From the NCBI GenBank assembly GCA_018340805.1, contig JACMZG010001908.1:39793089-39857088 (forward strand): a stretch of DNA of 64,000 nt, written 5' to 3'. The stretch is from Microvelia longipes. Taxonomy: Eukaryota > Arthropoda > Insecta > Hemiptera > Veliidae. A model generated the notes under the pieces. The model did no database searches. It saw only the letters and a program-made list of their open reading frames with translations, and had not been told where the DNA came from. Made by a program: the position numbers and the translations under genes. Shown piece after piece: positions 1 to 11,773 of this stretch. Positions within the stretch are counted from its first letter, which is position 1; each line of letters opens with the position of its first letter.

Positions 1-36
<36 letters not shown>
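1..36. repeat. (TA)n microsatellite
   Basis: Uninterrupted TA dinucleotides from the window edge. It is the first of about a dozen long (TA)n tracts in the window. Confidence 0.97.
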
Positions 37-39
<3 letters not shown>

Positions 40-49
40 CACACATAAA

Positions 50-175
50 AAATACTTAGCGGAGTCTTAAAAACACTTTAGGTAAAATCTTTTTTTCAAA
101 TTTTTAATGCAAATACAATATTTTTCCTATATACCTACAATATAAATATTGAAAATTAAAAAGTATTAATCAATT
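50..175. repeat. Terminal fragment of the 5S-box composite repeat
   Basis: The run from a 'cttaaaaacac' motif to 'cctatatacctac' and then 'aaaaagtattaat' matches the distal end of the composite repeat seen in full at 4.3-5.7 kb and 19.2-19.8 kb. The same end, joined differently, also occurs at 17.95-18.06 kb. The 5S-like box is absent here. Confidence 0.6.
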
Positions 176-573
176 AAATTGATTAAATATTGTTTTATAA
201 ATATAAACTTAGCCAAAATGAAAACTAAAGGTTAAAATGCCGTGGTGAATATTGTTTATTACTTTGGATCTAATACGAAAATACAGGGTGCTGTGACAAA
301 AAGGATTAAACTAGTGCAAGGGTAAACCCGTTTTTATTAATTAATAAAAACCCCTTAGTAATAAATGTACCTGATACTCTGACATACATAATCATGTATA
401 ACCTAGTTTAACATAGTTTTACATTTATTAAATGTAACAAATAAAATGTATTTATTTTATAAAACTTCTAATTTTTTAAATTATTAGTTTCATTTGTTTA
501 TATATGCTACTAGTTGTTCCTTCCTAAATTCACCTTTGATATGTATCTGTAATATTTACTCTATTGAATTCAT

Positions 574-1171
574 TATAGTATAACACATGGTTATAACCAG
601 TTGACAGCATGGGAAAATAATGTGAGAGAGCCAATAAGGTTAGTCCTGGATCAAAGAATATATAGTTAAAGAAAAAAGGTCCTGAGATTTATTGTTTCTG
701 ACAAAAAAGGTTAGTTCCTAAGCAAATTAACAGGAGCATTAGTGAGTAATATCGTATAGTTTCACTATGCCAACTACCAGAATGCGCCACTGTTGTCTTA
801 TTTTTAGCAAAACTGATTAATCTAAATAATTGCTTTATATAATAATGACCAAGTTCAAGTAGATACTCGTGTCGTTAATATGGTAATAAAAACAATTTAA
901 TTTTGTAATACTCAATTAAAAAAGTGGGAAGAAGACTTAAAATGTTTTGGTAAGGAGACTTAGTTTCAGAGCTGTCGCTAGATGCCAGCACCGTTTTCAC
1001 CCCCCCCCTTCTTTCTGACTCTCTCATGTACCTTCTGACATTCTATAACTATTATATTCCTTGTCCTGGATGTTATACCACACCCATAATTTCATATCGG
1101 ATCAACCTCATTGGTTCCTCAACACTATTTTCCCATGCTGTCAACTAATTATAACCGAGTGCAGTACTATA
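574..1171. mobile_element. MITE-A, long copy with inverted ends
   Basis: The left end (TATAGTATAACACATGG, then a GTTGACAGC and GGGAAAATAATG block) is matched in inverse orientation by the right end (CCCATGCTGTCAAC to ACTATAG). Shorter copies with the same ends occur at 16.7 kb and 28.8 kb. No transposase frame is visible, so this is a non-autonomous element. The TATA at both ends suggests a TA target duplication. The superfamily was not identified. Confidence 0.7.
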
Positions 1172-1781
1172 GTGTTTTATATAAAGGAGTCCTAAGATAC
1201 AAGCAACATAGGTTATAAGATTTTTACTATAAATAAATATTAATAAATATTTATTAATATTAATTAATAAAATTAATTTTTGTGAGATTGTCGTTAATAA
1301 GGAAATCTATGAAACAATAGTATGTGCCTCTAATCGAGGTAAACATATTTAGCTTAATGTTAAAAGTTTGTTTTAAAAACTAACATAGAAATGGTTGTTT
1401 AATTATACCATAAACTTCCTACACAGACATATGATTTTCTCTGCAATAAGATTTCAGAAATAGGTCCCAGTCCACAAAAAAGTTAGTATTTGAATGGTTT
1501 TAAATTCTATCTTCCCTTAGGATTTTTATGTTTATAAATTCCTTGCTAAGCTATTTTTAGTAACCCTTTTGATCTCTTGAGTAATGAATCTTCCTTTCAA
1601 TTTATCTTCAGGTTTTTTTGTTTTAGTGTTTTTTAATGTTTTGATGGGGATTTTATTACTTTTTGTTAGTTTGCTTTTTAATCCTTAGGTTGTTTTTCTC
1701 TTTTTAACACCTGTAAAAATGTAACTCTCTGAAATATTAATTTTGAGTTCTCTTCTAAGTAGTGCTAATTGTAATCATCAT
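1172..1781. other. No recognised feature
   Basis: A+T-rich sequence with homopolymer runs. No convincing reading frame or repeat was seen. Confidence 0.5.
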
Positions 1782-1857
1782 TGAGGTTGGCCTGATATGA
1801 AATTGTGGGCGTGGTTTAACACCCAGGTCTAACCTTATTGGCTCCCTCGCATTATGG
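1782..1857. mobile_element. MITE-A fragment
   Basis: The segment with GGCCTGATATGAAATTG, then GTGGTTTAACACCCAGG and a CTCGCATTATGG end matches the right half of the MITE-A copy at 28.9 kb. The outer inverted end is missing. Confidence 0.6.
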
Positions 1858-3655
1858 ATTTGTACTATGAACTTTACCTATATTCCGAATTTTATATGCT
1901 CTTGAGTACGTAGAAGTGACTGAGAATTATGGTGAGTTAGTGAATGTCAAAGGCTTCATTTCCAATAATTCAAAAGAGTAGTAAAAAATTAAATTTTGAA
2001 GAATGAGCCCACTTATTACAATCCATTAGCTAAAATAAGTTACATAATTTTAATTAAAAGTACGCTGTCTAGTCAATTAGGTTGAGTTTAATTTTATTCT
2101 TAATTATTAATTTTTTGATTATTATAATCTGTGTTCTTATATGCAGAGTTCCCTACTTGTGGTTTATCTGTTTAGGGGCTCTTCAAAATATAAATAAATA
2201 AATAAAATCAATTGTCAATAAATGTTATAATAATCTAAAAATACAGAGCAACGAAGGGGTGAAAATAGCCTTAAGATGTTTCCTGTGAAGGATGGCACGC
2301 CAATGCCAGCTTGACTTGGAAGGGGAGCTGCCAAGTCCCCAGATAATTTGTCAATATTATTTCTCAGACCTAAGCTGTTCCAGAGAATTGAAAATTTGTT
2401 AAAGTATATAAGCAGGAATGGGATTTTATTTTTTTGGGTCTAGTTCAATATTATGTGTTAAGTATGTGCACAAGCACACATAAACACAGACAAGTGCCTG
2501 TTCAGCTGGAAAAGAGTCTAGATTATAAAGCTAATTTAATACCAATCCAAGAATATAATTAATAATAATTGAATAATTGCATTAATATTGCTTAAAATGT
2601 TTCAATAACATCTGCATAGTTTATTTTTGCTTTTTCATTTGAACATTCATTTAAATGTTTTAGAATGACATTCATGCTCATTCTAATAGCATGTAATAGA
2701 AGTAGTTAGTCCATCGTAATAGAACGAAAGAATAAAAAGTCTCTCCAAAAAAGACTTTTTATTCTTTTGTTCTATTCATTTGAATATAGCGTTGAGAGCC
2801 ATATATTTCTCAATTTTACTTTGTAAAATTTGGTGTTGGTGCTGAGGCAGGATGCTATTGTGATGGTTTGAGCAGGATAAGCATGTTCAAAATGGGTTGA
2901 ATTTCATGGAATAGAAATGATACATCTAGGTTTAGGATAGATATGCATTGATGAGTTAATATAGATGGTTTAATTAGCAGCCTTGTCATCCTCATGTAGA
3001 ACCGAATTTTCTGTATGGCCATATTTTGGTTTAATAATATGGTATAATTGAATGAAAGTAGGCTAAACTCAGAGTCTTGTTAGTTTTCGAAGCATATTAA
3101 GAGTTTTGGAGGCTTGTCCAAGGTTACTCCAAGAATTATGATTTTTTGTTTGTTTGTATACTTAAGCAAAAAATACTATAGTCCAAAATTCTTTGGTATT
3201 AAAAGCTCATTATTAATAAAAATAACTACTTCTCTGCTTTTTTTGGTATTAAAAAATTGATCTCTTTGTTCAATTTTTATTGGGTAATTATTACTACCTG
3301 CCTAGCTCAGACATGTTTGTTAAGAACTGGTAGATCGTTTTCATAGATGAGCAAGTCCAGAGTTGATCCCTGTGGGACCTCATAATCTAAAGGGGCTGAG
3401 CATTGATATTTTTTTGAGCTGGCTTGTTGATTTCATTTTAAATAGCTACAATTTTCTTTACTCCTATAGTAGGTGTCCAAGGAAAATTAAATTGTGGCTC
3501 TATCTCAGCCATGATGGTATAGTTGAGAGTTGTTTTCGGCAGACACAAAACTATGTAGATACTTACAATTCAAAACTAGCTGAAAAATCATTTTTATAGT
3601 GAGGACTTAGTCTACTTTTAGTAAGTAAGGAGTTGTCGAACATTATGTTTTAATG
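1858..3655. other. A+T-rich stretch without a recognised gene
   Basis: Only short reading frames, none with a recognisable motif. There is one hairpin at 2721-2773 (listed separately). Nothing else could be supported. Confidence 0.5.
2721..2773. repeat. Short-loop hairpin
   Basis: Arms of about 22 bp, AGAACGAAAGAATAAAAAGT on the left and its near-perfect complement on the right, surround a loop of about 8 bases. It is one of many compact hairpins in the window. Confidence 0.85.
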
Positions 3656-3659
3656 TTAA

Positions 3660-3985
3660 CAATAATGTGTCCTACACTTACACATTTACTCTGTAAAGTG
3701 TTCTACCCTTACACATTTACTCTGTAAATGTGTCCTACACTTACACATTTACTCTGTAAATGTGTTCCACACTTACAGATTTACTCTGTAAATGTGTTCT
3801 ACACTTACAGTTTACTCTATAAATGTGTTCTACACTTACAGATTAACTCTATAAATGTGTCCTACATTTACTCTTTACATTTGCCCTTCACTTACACATT
3901 TACTCTGTTAACGAGTTTTTTAATTACACAGTTACTCTGTAAATGTGTTCTACCATTACAAATTTACTTCGTAAATGTGCACTTG
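3660..3985. repeat. Minisatellite, about 32-bp unit
   Basis: About ten diverged copies of a unit built from TGTCCTACACTTACACATTT and ACTCTGTAAA. A 105-codon + frame across it (from 3728) simply follows the repeat and is not annotated as a gene. Confidence 0.92.
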
Positions 3986-4300
3986 TATAACAGGAAATGT
4001 AATTGTATGAATAGGACAGATAAGACTTTCAGCTTGATGTCTTGACTTTAAACTTGACTATAACGAATCTTACAATTACCATATTATTTGTTTTTTGGTA
4101 CCTTAAATGTACATCTTTATAAACTTTTACGAAGAAACTAATTAGTGATTATGTTAAACCTACTATTGAAATTTGCCTCCGAGTGAAATATGAGTAGCTG
4201 TGCTAATGGCTGGTCACATTTTATCCTCTGAATCATTGGTTCAGAGGAAATAAACAAAACTAAAATTAGTTTTATTTAAAACTAATTTTATCTAATTTAA

Positions 4301-5697
4301 AAAATCGGGTACGGGATACCTCGGAACTTTTCCTCATCACATCAGATTCGCTACGGTCATCCTCCCAGATTCGGACTCGCTTTGCTCGTCCTCAGAATAT
4401 AAATATCGTTAAATTTATACTATGCAACACAATGATCAGCTTCTTCTTCTTGGCGGCAAGCCAGCGGTGTTAACGAGTTTTATATTTTCTTTTGCTATAT
4501 TTTGAGATACCAAACAATTCAAGTGTTCGTGGAGATTAATCATAACAGATTTTACCAGTTGTCATAATTGCGGCAGTTTTACTTACCTGCATAGATCCAG
4601 AAGTATACAAAATAAATGAATGAATAAATGAAACGTTTGTACGATATAATCAGGTATTATACCCTATATGCCGTTGAAAACTCTACCTCTAAAGGTGATT
4701 TACTTTTCAGGCATGCCGCCAAGGAGAAGAAGCTGAAGTCAAAAATGCCATTTTTAAAACCTCTTTTTCTCCATTTCTGCTTGGCCGATTTGGATGATTT
4801 TTTTATTTTTGATTTACAAGGCACGCCCTTTAAATATATTATAATATTATTTATGTACCTACAACCGTTTTCACGCTACAGACCCTCAAAAACCTAACTT
4901 TGTTGCGTACAGTATAATATACACTGGCAGCTTGAGTGAGTTTTTGACTTTTTTTTACTGACTAAGCGGGGGCTACTTTTCTTCTTTTCTTTCTGCTGCG
5001 TTCCTTAATTTATACTATGCAACACGTCTTTGGACTCGCTTTGCTCGTCCTCAGGTAGTAAATACGCCCGTTTAATTCCCAGCGGTCATCCATTTAGGCA
5101 CTGAACACGCTCGATGCTGCTTATTATAAATAAAAGTTCATAATTCATGGGTGTACATAATTCATGGATATAATGCATGGATGTACTTGTCCTATTGAAA
5201 CAAAACTTAAAAAGAGATATACTTGTACCAAATTTCAACTCAATAGGAATATTTTTCGATTTTTTACAATTTTTTAAAAAACGTAAACAAGAGATTCGAT
5301 AAAAATTGAACTAATGCTGATAATGAGATGAAACTTGGCATTTATGTTAGTTTTATACATGCTTGCTAAATCTTAAATTGATCGCAACATTTTTCTGCGT
5401 TTTAAAATTTTTCAAATTTTTTGCGGGTTAATGATGTCATATAAAATATTTTCCGGGTAGCACAACTGCAGCTATAGACTGGTTTTTGTTCGAAGTTTAA
5501 ACTCTCTAGCACAAAGACTATGAGAGCTACGATGATAATAGACACACACATACAGACAGACAACTTTGTAAAAACCACTTAGGTGGTCTTAAAAACACCT
5601 GAAACAGATAATTCCGGTGGGATCTTGGTTTTGAATTTTTTTGCAGACACAATACTTTCCTACATACCATTGGTATAAATGAGGAAAAATAAAAAGG
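4301..5697 (-). mobile_element. 5S-box composite repeat, copy A (interrupted)
   Basis: A nearly full-length copy in minus orientation relative to its 5S-like box. In + order it has a GGTACGGGATACCTC end, blocks of 'gactcgctttgctcgtcctc', a 5S C-box-like stretch (about 5074-5115), an A+T-rich middle, a CACACA-rich tract near 5550, and the conserved 'ccacttaggtgg...cctgaaac...tataaatgagg' end. It is split by an insertion at 4431-5006 flanked by a 19-bp duplication. Known SINE3-type elements use a 5S-derived promoter; assigning this family there is an inference, because the body is longer than usual. Confidence 0.7.
4431..5006. mobile_element. Insertion flanked by a 19-bp target duplication
   Basis: AATTTATACTATGCAACAC occurs at 4412-4430 and again exactly at 5007-5025, and the host repeat continues undisturbed on either side. 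The 576 bp between are therefore an insertion. A duplication of this length is typical of target-primed (LINE/SINE) integration. An 89-codon + frame (4628-4897) lies inside, resembles nothing I recognise and begins among ATGAATAAATGA-like repeats, so it is not called as a gene. No poly(A) tail is clear. Confidence 0.75.
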
Positions 5698-5919
5698 TAC
5701 TTGGTTTAACTATTTTTAAAATTATTTATATTTCTAAAAAAATATTAAATTTTTGTTCTTTTTATTGTTCAAACCGAATTGAATAATTTTATTTAACTTA
5801 AAAACTTATATTTCGTAGACAAACTTGATCTACTTTCTTCTTAACATTTTTGATGTTAGTAGGAAATGTATTTCTAATTAAAATATCATCTTTCTACTAA
5901 ATAAGATCCTTACTCCTAG

Positions 5920-6085
5920 TGCGGCGGGGGACTTAAGAAGGCCAACTCTCACTTGTCCCCACCAGATGAAGCAGGGGTAGGGACGCCTACTTCACCAGTC
6001 CTGTCAGTCTTCAGTCCGGTCTCTTATAGTTGTGATTCCCTGCATCCTCTGAAATCTCCTTGGCTCATCCAACGATCTTTTTTTA
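5920..6085. other. G+C-rich island of unknown nature
   Basis: The segment has many CC/GG steps and is much less A+T-rich than its flanks. It ends in a T-rich run after 'ctcatccaacgatc'. No open frame covers it on either strand. It could be a decayed repeat or exon fragment, and it matches nothing I recognise. Confidence 0.3.
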
Positions 6086-6544
6086 TAAAAAAATAGGTAA
6101 ATTATTTCTCTAATTATGTAATTTTTTTATTTAAATTAGAAAATATCCTCAGTAAGGTGAAATACATCTTACATAATACGTCGCACTTAGTTCTTTTCTA
6201 TAGTACTTTTAAAATATCTTAATGCTAAAACTGTGTTTTATGTTTGTTTATTCATATTAATATTTTTGGGATATTAACTCGTTTTGAAGTGTGATAGTAT
6301 TATTCTTATAAGGCTTAAGGAACGTTAAGCGTTACAAAAATATTAAATAGTATATTAAACATGCAGGAAAGAATACATCTTCTTGAAGAAAGAGAGAAAA
6401 AAAAGTATAGGAAGTACCTAAACTTAAAATAAGGGTTTTCTCTTTTCTATTGTGTTATTTTTTAAACTTTGTATTATTAATATGTTATGAGTCCAATCTG
6501 CTTAAATATAGAGACTATACTTAGTGCCGTATACCTTGGCACCT
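6086..6544. other. No recognised feature
   Basis: A+T-rich sequence preceding the CA/TA microsatellite, with no supported gene or repeat. Confidence 0.5.
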
Positions 6545-6662
<118 letters not shown>

Positions 6663-6881
6663 GTTGAAGTTCTAAATATCCCAATAACTTCTAAATAAAG
6701 CTAGTGCAGTAAATAAATAAAGTGCAAGGATAAACGAAATGTATTACTATATTTAATGCGTCCATACATGTTGAGTAATTATACCTCTATGTAATTTTTC
6801 TGGGTATTATATAAATAATATAATATAAAGTAAAGGTATATATCACTGATTAGTACTATATATATATAAATGAGTTTTTAA

Positions 6882-7034
6882 TGCTCTCTCAAATGAGCTT
6901 TACAAAATGCTGTCTCAAATGAGCTTTACAAAATGCTCTCTCAAATGAGCTTTACAAAATGCTCTTTCAAATGAGCTTTACAAATCTTTCAAATGAGATT
7001 TACTAAAAGCCCTATCAAATGAGCTTTACAAAAC
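6882..7034. repeat. Minisatellite, about 26-bp unit
   Basis: Six tandem copies of a unit containing TCAAATGAGCTTTACAAAAT, with small deletions in the fifth copy. The unit's ATGCTCT core recurs in the array at 7.2-7.6 kb, suggesting common ancestry. Confidence 0.92.
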
Positions 7035-7219
7035 AGTTTAAATTGAAGTCATAGACTAAAAAATAATTTAAAAAAATAAGATTGCATCGCTACTGTATGT
7101 GTAATAATACAACGCATCAATATACCTATTATATGTAATAATCATATCCAAGGTATCATCTCTTAACGGCATTAATATTTACAAGATATTCTTCCAAATC
7201 AATTTTAATTAATGTTAGA

Positions 7220-7625
7220 AGACGTTCTTTTAAAGAGCTCTTCCAAACAGTGTTTTAAAATGCCTTTCCAGGGGCCTTTAAAATGCTCTTTCTAAAGAGT
7301 TTTTTTTATAACAATGGTCTTGCAAATTGTTTAAATGCTCTTTCTAAAGATTTTTTATTATGGTCTTTCAAATTGTCTAAAATGCTCTTTCTGAAGAGTT
7401 TCTTTTTATAACAATGGTCTTGCAAATTGTTTAAAATGCTCTTTCTAAAGAATTTTTTATTATGGTCTTTCAAATTGTCTAAAATGCTCTTTCTGAAGAG
7501 TTTCTTTTTATAACAATGGTCTTGCAAATTGTTTAAAATGCTCTTTCTAAAGAATTTTTTATTATGGTCTTTCAAATTGTCTAAAATGCTCTTTTAAAAG
7601 AGCTATTACAAATAAGCTTTAAATT
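7220..7625. repeat. Two-level tandem array, 51-bp halves in a 102-bp unit
   Basis: Two related 51-bp variants alternate, one with ATAACAATGGTCTTGCAAAT and one with ATTATGGTCTTTCAAATTGT. ATAACAATGG starts at 7308, 7408 and 7510, giving a 100-102 bp higher-order period. An 89-codon minus frame (7306-7575) with a repeating FFRKSILNNL peptide is produced by the repeat; nothing else suggests it is translated. Confidence 0.92.
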
Positions 7626-7639
7626 AATTTTTAAAGGAG

Positions 7640-8130
7640 CTTTTCAACACGGTTTTCCAAATCGGTTTTTCAAAATACCCTTTTATAAAGATTATTGTTA
7701 CTGTACTTCCAAATCAGCTAATCAAACTATTCTTCTCGCTTTTTCTTAAATTTATTCTGTGTATAAATGTGTGTATGTGTGTATAACTGTGTATATAGAA
7801 CTTTGTGAAATGATACACCGGGACGCATTTGGCGAATAACTTTTCATGTCTTTTAATTTTATTGAGTTTCAAAACATCTTAATTTCGTGGAAAAGGTTAA
7901 CCTTCAGAAAATGGAAAATTTCTGATACATGCAATTCTCGATATAAGATTTAATGTTATTAGCTTACAATACGACGTGCAACCTATTATTATCACAAGAA
8001 ATGGTCGTGATAAATCTCTGTATCATATATCCCCTGTTATTATAGATTTATCGTATTTATGGTCATGAAAACCGGATTTTGCCATTACCCATTATGACGG
8101 GTTTTATTCACATTATATATATAATAATAA
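7640..8130. other. No recognised feature
   Basis: A+T-rich sequence with a short GT-rich run near 7760. No gene is supported. Confidence 0.45.
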
Positions 8131-8335
8131 TAATGCCCGTTTTAGAGCCTTTCGGCCCATCAGGGTATTCGCCCTGCGGGAACCACCTCGGGTGGGTCAC
8201 ATCTACTATGCTCAAAGTAAAGCTAAAGTTGGTGAAATCTTTTTACATTAAATTCTATTAATAAAAACTGAGAGCATAGCCCGGGCTGTGAACCCCGGAC
8301 CTCCGGTGCCGAAGTCCAGTACTTTTATTCAGATT
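8131..8335. other. G+C-rich repeat fragment with B-box-like sequence
   Basis: Two G+C-rich blocks (8140-8205 and 8272-8325) flank A+T-rich sequence. On the - strand the second block reads GGTCCGGGGTTCACAGCCC, which resembles an RNA polymerase III B box (GGTTCRANYCC) imperfectly. It could be a decayed SINE; no A box or tail was identified. Confidence 0.25.
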
Positions 8336-8635
8336 AATGAGAGTATAATATTTTTTGAATTGCGTTATTAAACAATAAAAATACCTCATGTAACATAAAT
8401 TAAACATGGATCTTTTTGGTGATAAACAGTTTCTGTGGTTGTACTTGTGGCATGTACTAGTAATGCTAGCTGCTGGTCAATGGTTAATTTATAACGTGCT
8501 AAATAATCAATCTACCGATTTAATTATAAATACTTTTAGCATTTCAATTCAATTTTCATCTGCAGAAACTAGTGAAGTCACGGAACATGTTGTCAAAGTA
8601 TTGAAAAAGTTTTATCGAAAAACGGGCCCAATCGA

Positions 8636-8667
8636 GTGGTCTCTACTTGCTTGCTGGTAGAGACCAC
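8636..8667. repeat. Perfect short hairpin
   Basis: GTGGTCTCTAC, a 10-base loop, then GTAGAGACCAC. It sits at the end of an 84-codon + frame (8406-8660) that I could not relate to any family. Confidence 0.85.
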
Positions 8668-8785
8668 CAAGTATCACTTTTTCCTTATTACAAGAGCACT
8701 GTTTTTTAGTTCAGCTTTTGAAATCTTTTTGATAGTTCATAAATGGTCGTATTATTGAGGCTAATAATGCAATAATTAATTATAA

Positions 8786-9194
8786 AATTCTGGCGCGGAG
8801 GTCCGCAAGCCGTGCGAATTTTCTTTAAAATGTCCGCTTTCTTGCTCATTAATACATTTTCTTGCGTAGTGTCCGGTGTATACTTTATAACCTAACTGTA
8901 GTGTCACAACTTTTATTTATATTTCTGAATATTTAAAACAAAATAATGGGCATATTTATCCCATAGATTATACAAAGCACGACATAGCGTTATTCGCACG
9001 CATTTGATGCTCATTTTATGCCAATTTTCAAGCATTTTCTTTGAAATATTCGAAAAGATTGAATTGCAAGTTGTGAAGTTACGGCTCAGGTTATAAAGTA
9101 TACACCGGAAACTTAAGCAAGGAATGATTAATGAGTAAGAATGCACGCTTTTCAAAGAAAATTGGCCCGGCTGCGGACCTTCGCACCAGAATTA
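8786..9194. mobile_element. MITE-C copy 1
   Basis: The ends are inverted copies of each other: AATTCTGGCGCGGAGGTCCG on the left and, on the opposite strand at the right, AATTCTGGTGCGAAGGTCCG. The similarity continues inward for about 100 bp, including 'gtccggtgtatactttataacct'. It is about 410 bp and has no transposase. A diverged copy is at 46.98-47.41 kb. An 80-codon minus frame inside is not supported as a gene. Confidence 0.8.
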
Positions 9195-9244
9195 TGTTAG
9201 AAACTTTATATGTAGTATTAGATACTGTTAATATGTCGATAAAA

Positions 9245-9480
9245 AATTAGCGCTGGTACTATGATTCGAACCTGGTAACCCTGGCTTTGAGTATTTTGAG
9301 GGGCTTTATTGACTCCGGATCGGGTTTATTCGATTCGTCTAAAAACGTCGAAAACGACACCCTATTCGACGTATGTTGTTTATTGACCATATTTTAGGTT
9401 ATCCGGTGATTTATCACTGTTTCTTTATACTTTATACTTTTTTTGGTGACTTAAAGTGGTCGTATCGACTTCGGACCGGT
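9245..9480 (-). repeat. Dispersed repeat F (single copy, minus orientation)
   Basis: Read on the - strand, this contains ACCGGTCCGAAGTCGATACG, then a CACCAAAAAA run and GAATCGAATAAACCCGATCC. The block is closely matched twice at 47.69-47.96 kb. On the - strand it ends with GGTTCGAATC, a B-box-like decamer, followed within about 25 bases by a T-run. That arrangement fits a tRNA-related SINE tail, but no convincing A box or cloverleaf was found. Confidence 0.5.
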
Positions 9481-9489
9481 TTTGTCCGT

Positions 9490-10380
9490 TTATTTTAATT
9501 GAAAACAACAAATATAAAATGAAAATAGAAACAAATTAAAATCTTTGCATTTTGGAATCTTCTTTCTAATCTATACAGTATACACCTATGTAATATACTA
9601 ATTTATTAGCCTATATATAAAAAAAACTGAACTCGTTTTTATGTAAAATATATGTTAATTAATATAATCACATAAATACTGTGTTACACCTCGCGCATAA
9701 TATTATCAGATTAACACAAACGGAAGCCGGCTACTGTTTCTGGTATTAGCCTGTCATTCCTTATCCGTTTGAATGGACACAGAGATGAAAAGGTTATGCA
9801 AAAAATGAGACAAAAGTAACTCCCGACAGATCGGATGACTGACTCCAAGGCTTTCTAACTTTTATGACTTCTTGAAAAAAATGATTCCTTTTTCCATTAG
9901 CATGATGGTCATTGTTAAGATTGAATAATAAAGTCACGAGCCAGGTTTCTCGTTACGTGGTTGGTGAAAATCCTCTAAACTGCCATGTCATTCTATCTTT
10001 TGTTATTTTTTTCATAAGGTACGATTTTAGATAAGTATGATCTAAGACACAGAGATTTAAACGTTTAATGGTTATGTTTTACATTTTTCATTGAATAATA
10101 CAACAGCCTTTGCTACAAGTATTGGGATTGATGCAGTTTTAGTGGCTTGGAATGACTTCTCAGAGAAATATTTAGTCATTGCACTCAGGCGAGAGAAGTA
10201 TCATGTACTTAGATATGTTTTTTTAAGATACTACCGGTGTTTATAGATAAAATATGGAGTTAGAATACAGATAATCGAAATATTGAGTGATATTAATTTA
10301 AATGAAGATAAAATGGAGAAAAGTGATTAAATATAATCACTTAAATTTTTAAAATAATAATAAATTTATAACGATAGCTA
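9490..10380. other. No recognised feature
   Basis: A+T-rich DNA. No frame or repeat could be supported. Confidence 0.45.
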
Positions 10381-10384
10381 GTCT

Positions 10385-11560
10385 CGAGGCCACTGCCTCC
10401 TCAGGCGTCGTATAGGATTATCAGGAAGCGTGTTTGGAGAAAGGGTTTGTACAAGAGGGTTAGGGTGTTCGCTTAAGGATTCATGGATGCGTTTATAGCG
10501 AGATATGGAAAGATCTCGGACAAAAGGAACGTTAAGGTCGCTGTGGAGTGTTAGGTTTGATACGTTAAAAGGGGCATTTGTGATGGTTCGAATGATTTTG
10601 GACTGTAGGACCTAGAGACGATTGGAGTAGGAAGACTTGGTGCTGCCTCACACTTATGTTTTACACAAATGGTAAATAATAGATATTTATGTAACTATGC
10701 AGAATAAAGGAATTTATTATAAAGTATCTTAATAATATTTTAAGTTGGCTGTAGTGCTTAAAACCCCATACCTGAGCACCATAGCTAATTATTAATTATA
10801 GTCTGTGGGACTGCTTTGATAATTTTAATTTAACTTCAAATGAGGTGTTGTTTTTTTAAAAAAGAAAGCTCCCCAGATATTAATAGCGAATTTTGCTGCA
10901 GTGAGTCTGTCACCAAAGTGCTTTTGCAAGGTAAGATTCGAGTCAATGGTGATACCAAGATATTTATAGTTTTGACCACTTCCAACTTTCACCTTTGTAC
11001 CACCATTTCTCATATTTTGCTAGTTTACCCCCTTTGGCGCCGAACCCAATGATCTTGCTTTTTGACGTATTAACCGTGAGATTCCAAGTACTGAAATATT
11101 TTTCTAAGTCTAAAATCATTTTCTTTAAAGTAACAGAATTTTCTTTACAGCAGGAGACAAAATTGCTAAGTCATCTGCGTAAAGTAATGCTTTAATATTA
11201 AGTTAGAATATCAATTAAATAATTAATGAATAAAGCAAATAACCCTGTCGCAGCCCTACCCTTTTTTCAATACACTCGGTGACAACCCCACAGCACCAAA
11301 CTCTAGACTCTGCCAAAATATATTTTTCCATGAAGAATTGTCAATTTGTTTGTTCATTTCACACAGGTTTATCCACTTAATTTATATTATCTCTGGAATT
11401 ATCCTAAAGTCAATTGCGTTTAATCCCTCTTATATTTCAAAAACCCAATTTATTTGGAATTTTATGACTCCACTCCACTTGAAGCTTTATCTCTTAAACT
11501 CAAAAATCACTTTTGCGTGATAAATTCTAATAGTAAGCAAGATAAAACTTTTAACCAGAC
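10385..11560 (-). pseudogene. Jockey-type LINE reverse transcriptase, degenerate 3' part
   Basis: On the - strand, pieces of a non-LTR retrotransposon ORF2 appear in the expected order but in shifting frames. A GLRQG block is coded at about 11242-11259. The catalytic YADD, in the context ALLYADDLAILSPAVKK, is at 11170-11181. A thumb-region block, NYKYLGITIDSNLTLQKHF, lies at about 10930-10985 within a 62-codon open stretch. Last come a YSNRLQVLQSKIIRTITNAP block (about 10580-10635) and a C-terminal ...SEHPNPLVQTL...IRRLRRQWPRD segment ending near 10385. In Jockey-clade LINEs the RT is followed by a similar 'QSKILR..NAPW...HPN.L...RRLRR..P.DL' tail, which is the basis of the clade call. GLRQG and YADD lie closer than usual, implying an internal deletion. 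Stops and frameshifts show it is dead. The 5' portion is missing. Confidence 0.82.
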
Positions 11561-11677
11561 TTGATTTTGACAAAGGTTAAGGGCTTATACTGATTGATTT
11601 TATCATTTCACATTTATTAATTTTTTTCAAATAAATGTCAGATATATTTTGATTTTATATTACTACATTGAATATGC

Positions 11678-11766
<89 letters not shown>
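11678..11766. repeat. (TA)n microsatellite
   Basis: Long TA tract with one phase break. Confidence 0.97.

Positions 11767-11773
<7 letters not shown>

Noticed and set aside
3728..4045. 105-codon + frame rich in Tyr/Leu/Cys
   Set aside because: Follows the 32-bp minisatellite and stays open only because the unit lacks stops in that frame.
6882..7034. CRISPR-like array of short direct repeats
   Set aside because: Units are contiguous with no unique spacers, in a eukaryotic intron/repeat context; it is a minisatellite. The same applies to the arrays at 21.7, 24.3 and 57.0 kb.
7306..7575. 89-codon minus frame with a repeated FFRKSILNNL-like peptide
   Set aside because: It is exactly coextensive with the 102-bp tandem array; the periodic peptide is produced by the repeat, and there is no transcription or splice signal.
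8406..8660. 84-codon + frame with a hydrophobic start
   Set aside because: No family resemblance, ends in a hairpin, and the flanks are repeats; the length is within chance for this window.
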